Assembly (NCBI GenBank): GCA_029960865.1
Contig: JASBVX010000057.1
Location: 1 to 7,819 of the forward strand
Length of the DNA stretch: 7,819 nucleotides
Direction of reading: 5' to 3'
DNA from: Bacillota bacterium
GTDB taxonomy: Bacteria; Bacillota; Sulfobacillia; RBS10-35
Both the position numbers and the translations under genes were made by a program. Positions 6,081 to 7,819 of the stretch are shown one piece after another; positions within the stretch are counted from its first letter, which is position 1, and each line of letters opens with the position of its first letter. Under the pieces are notes generated by a model. It searched no databases. It was not told the origin of the DNA and saw only the letters and a list, made by a program, of their open reading frames with translations.

Positions 6081-6581
6081 TCAGGAGGGCCGCCGGGGCA
6101 CCGTGAGGGTCTGCCAGCCATGCCCGGCCCTGGCTTTTGCCAGGTACACCAGCTGGCCCACGTGGTAAGCGGTGTGGTAAACCTGCTGCTGGATGGCCTC
6201 TAAAGCCTTTTGCGCCTCCCCCCGGATGGTGACGGTCCGCAGGAGATCCTCCGCTTTGAGGCCCGACAGGGTGGCAAAAAGAACCTGCCAGGCTTCCTCC
6301 CAGCGGGAAAAGAGCTCCTCCCGGGAAAGGGTTTCCTCCTGGAACTCTTCATCCCGCCGGCGCCAGGGCTTTTCCCCATCGGAAGAAAGAAAATCCGTCC
6401 AGCGGGAACGAAGATTTCCCGAGAGGTGCTTCATCAGGACCGAGATGCTGTTGGACTCCTCATGGGGCCGCCAGAAAAGATCCTCCTCCTGGACCTGCGC
6501 CAGGGCCCTTTCCGCCAGATCCTTCATGGCCCGGAACTGTTTCTCCACCGTCTTTAAGTAGACAACGCCGCTCTCCTCCAT
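6081..6581 (-). CDS. DinB superfamily protein, DUF1572 type
   Basis: A 166-residue protein with the four-helix DinB/YfiT-like bundle pattern. The segment SNSISVLMKHLSGNLRSRW (43-61) is diagnostic for the DUF1572 branch. A likely divalent-metal site is formed by His52 (KHLSGN) and by His136 and His140 (YHTAYHVGQ). Related DinB-fold enzymes include thiol transferases for bacillithiol or mycothiol, but DUF1572 members have no settled activity. The ATG at 6581 is preceded by AGGAGG at 6594-6589, an ideal site with a 7-base spacer. The gap to the aquaporin-like stop is 30 bases, too short to suggest a separate promoter, so it is probably in the same transcript. The family is confident; the reaction is unknown. 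Confidence 0.88.
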   Translation of the reverse strand: MEESGVVYLKTVEKQFRAMKDLAERALAQVQEEDLFWRPHEESNSISVLMKHLSGNLRSRWTDFLSSDGEKPWRRRDEEFQEETLSREELFSRWEEAWQVLFATLSGLKAEDLLRTVTIRGEAQKALEAIQQQVYHTAYHVGQLVYLAKARAGHGWQTLTVPRRPS

Positions 6582-6588
6582 TTTCTTC

Positions 6589-6594
6589 CCTCCT
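6589..6594 (-). promoter_or_regulatory. Consensus Shine-Dalgarno of the DinB-like gene
   Basis: AGGAGG lies 7 bases before ATG 6581-6579. It is the best match to the consensus in the window and fixes that start. Confidence 0.7.
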
Positions 6595-6611
6595 TTCTCT
6601 CCGCCTTCTTC

Positions 6612-7289
6612 CTACGGCAGGGGATGGCTTTCCCCTCGCCGGTCCAAAAGCCCCTCGTAAAGAAGCCCCCCCAGAAGCGCCCCCAAAAGGGACCCCAGGC
6701 TCAACGCCCACCACTGGGAAAAATCCTGCGCCAACGCTTGCAGCGCCACTGCCTCCCCGGGGTGGAGGGGAAACCCCAGAAAGGCTCCCGCCGCCATGAC
6801 GGCTCCTAAGGTTAGGCCGAAGATCCCCGGAGCGGCCCGCCCATCCAAAAGGGTGGCGTAGTACGAAAAGGTCAGGAAAAAAGTGAAAAACCCCATCCCC
6901 AAAAGAAGAGTCCCTCCGGCCGCCTCTTTTTCCGGGAGGAAAAAGCCCCAGGCCTCGGGGCCTGGGTGTTCCAAGGTCCTCACCAAAAGCCAGGCGGCCC
7001 CCGCCCCAAGGAACTGACCTCCCATGAGGGCGGCCATCCGACCGAAGGAAAGGCGGTGGGTCACCCAGAGGGTGAGGGTGAGGGCCGGATGGAGCTGGGC
7101 CCCCGAGATATGGGCCACCCCGTAGACGGCCGCCATGTAGAGAAATCCGCTCAAGAACGAGGCGGCCGCCCGGCTCCCCTCTGCGGCCGCCCCCTGGCTG
7201 AAGAGAAAAAGGCTCCCTCCCACAAAGAAGAAGACAGCTCCCAGCTCCGCCAGGGAAGCCCTCAGCCAGGGCACCTCTTTTTCCTTCAA
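6612..7289 (-). CDS. Aquaporin-fold (MIP family) membrane protein with HPA/HPG in place of both NPA motifs
   Basis: A 225-residue membrane protein with six predicted helices: about 11-30, 42-59, 82-104, 125-147, 154-171 and 194-214. The two re-entrant half-helices of the aquaporin fold lie between helices 2-3 and 5-6. The first-half signature AHISGAQLHPALTLTLW (59-75) matches the MIP motif SGAHxNPAVT, except that Asn is His67. The second-half motif is LHPGEAVAL (175-183), with His176 for Asn and Gly-Glu where Ala-Arg is expected, so the selectivity-filter arginine is lost. The end WWALSLGSLLGALLGGLLYE is typical of the last MIP helix. The TTG at 7289 overlaps the upstream stop (TTGA) and has AGGAGG at 7304-7299; a longer ATG form would overlap the upstream gene by 88 bases. 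The fold is well supported. Whether it conducts water, glycerol or another solute is unknown. Confidence 0.8.
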   Translation of the reverse strand: MKEKEVPWLRASLAELGAVFFFVGGSLFLFSQGAAAEGSRAAASFLSGFLYMAAVYGVAHISGAQLHPALTLTLWVTHRLSFGRMAALMGGQFLGAGAAWLLVRTLEHPGPEAWGFFLPEKEAAGGTLLLGMGFFTFFLTFSYYATLLDGRAAPGIFGLTLGAVMAAGAFLGFPLHPGEAVALQALAQDFSQWWALSLGSLLGALLGGLLYEGLLDRRGESHPLP

Positions 7290-7819
7290 GGGGTCCTTCC
7301 TCCTCCCAGATGAGGCGGCCGCCAGAGGGCCACCTGCACTTCCATGCCCTGGGCGCAGGGCGCCGCCGGGCACCGCAACCGAAAGCGCTCCAGGGGCGGC
7401 TTTCCCGCCGCCACCCAGCCCTCAATCGCCTGGCGCAGCCTTGCGCCGCTGGCCTTCCCCAAAACCTTCATGGCGCCGAAGGGATGGAGGAGCTCCCCAT
7501 CGCCCGATGCATTCATCCAGCCCACCCAGGGGCCGGGCCATTCCACGGCGATTTCCCCGGGGAAGTGGAGGAGAAGCCAGAAGAAAAGGCCTCGCCACTG
7601 GGGAGGGGTCAACTTGCCTCGGAGGAGGAGGGGGCATCCCTCCCAGGCGGGCCGGCGCATGAGGAGCCAGGCTTTCTCCTGCTCCGAGAGGGGAAAGGCG
7701 GCAGCATGGGCCCGGGCCCCCGGCTTGATGGCAAAAGAATCTTCCTGGCCCCAGAAGGGAAGGGCCGCCATATCCCCCATGCCGTCGACGAAGCCCCGGG
7801 TGACCAGCTGCGGGGCCCT
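7286..7819 (-). CDS. Unrecognised protein, 5' end beyond the right edge
   Basis: An open minus-strand frame runs from the window edge to TGA at 7288-7286, giving 177 visible residues. An ATG at 7780 exists but has no good ribosome site. The 13 codons before it all end in G or C like true coding sequence, so the gene probably continues outside. The visible protein is soluble-looking and rich in Trp, Pro, Gly and Ala, with two aromatic stretches (WRGLFFWLLLHFPG and VEWPGPWVGWMNASG). CPAAPC near visible residues 150-155 spaces two cysteines by four residues. No signal peptide can be judged because the N-terminus is missing. I do not recognise the family. It overlaps the aquaporin-like gene by 4 bases, so the two are likely produced together and may act together. 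Confidence 0.65.
   Translation of the reverse strand, partial: RAPQLVTRGFVDGMGDMAALPFWGQEDSFAIKPGARAHAAAFPLSEQEKAWLLMRRPAWEGCPLLLRGKLTPPQWRGLFFWLLLHFPGEIAVEWPGPWVGWMNASGDGELLHPFGAMKVLGKASGARLRQAIEGWVAAGKPPLERFRLRCPAAPCAQGMEVQVALWRPPHLGGGRTP
7299..7304 (-). promoter_or_regulatory. Shine-Dalgarno supporting a TTG start of the aquaporin-like gene
   Basis: AGGAGG within a purine-rich run is 9 bases before TTG 7289-7287. That TTG shares bases with the TGA stop of the upstream gene (TTGA), so re-initiation after that stop is likely. Confidence 0.6.

Noticed and set aside
6460..7425. 321-codon minus-strand frame spanning the aquaporin-like and DinB-like genes.
   Set aside because: It is out of frame with two well-supported genes and has a Gly/Arg-rich shadow composition. 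The aquaporin frame shows clear membrane helices and MIP motifs instead.
1..7819. Search by eye for CRISPR repeats, tRNA or rRNA genes and intact insertion sequences.
   Set aside because: No regularly spaced direct repeats, no tRNA-like cloverleaf and no transposase frame were seen; nearly all sequence is accounted for by coding genes.

Overview
This GC-rich bacterial window carries one long, tightly packed run of genes on the minus strand (7819 down to 344), plus the tail of one plus-strand gene (3-137) that converges on it. Start codons (ATG and TTG) sit behind strong purine-rich Shine-Dalgarno sequences, and most gene junctions overlap or are a few bases apart. The style and protein relatives suggest a thermophilic or moderately thermophilic bacterium, perhaps Firmicutes-, Thermus- or Chloroflexi-like. 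That placement is inference and weak; the window alone cannot fix the taxon.

Layout in the direction of transcription (right to left): (1) an unrecognised protein running off the right edge (7819-7286); (2) an aquaporin-fold (MIP) membrane protein in which both NPA motifs are replaced, by HPA and HPG (7289-6612); (3) a DinB/DUF1572-type protein with an intact three-histidine site (6581-6081); (4) an EthD-like small protein (6011-5691); (5) an enoyl-CoA hydratase with both catalytic glutamates (5698-4922); (6) a PaaG-like crotonase-fold isomerase with one catalytic aspartate (4916-4119); (7) a 3-oxoadipyl-CoA thiolase (4117-2897); (8) an NAD(P)-dependent aldehyde dehydrogenase (2892-1420); (9) an amino-acid dehydrogenase whose two specificity positions read as phenylalanine dehydrogenase rather than leucine dehydrogenase (1417-344). 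Junctions 4 to 9 overlap by 8 bases or are separated by 1-5 bases, so these six genes are almost certainly one transcript with coupled translation.

Read together, genes 5-9 look like part of a phenylalanine/phenylacetate catabolic route. The dehydrogenase would deaminate phenylalanine to phenylpyruvate. The aldehyde dehydrogenase could oxidise phenylacetaldehyde to phenylacetate, or handle a later semialdehyde. The PaaG-, PaaF- and PaaJ-like enzymes would serve the lower CoA-thioester pathway. The ring epoxidase (PaaABCDE), the CoA ligase (PaaK), PaaZ and PaaH are not in the window.

The 206-base gap between the convergent ends (138-343) holds two hairpins with identical 9-bp arms and different 6-base loops, each about 25-30 bases past a stop codon. 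They may be terminators. With the structured sequence between them, they could also be the remnant of an IS200/IS605-type element. The most unusual item is the aquaporin-like protein with the symmetrical Asn-to-His change in both pore motifs. No CRISPR array, tRNA, rRNA or intact mobile element was seen.
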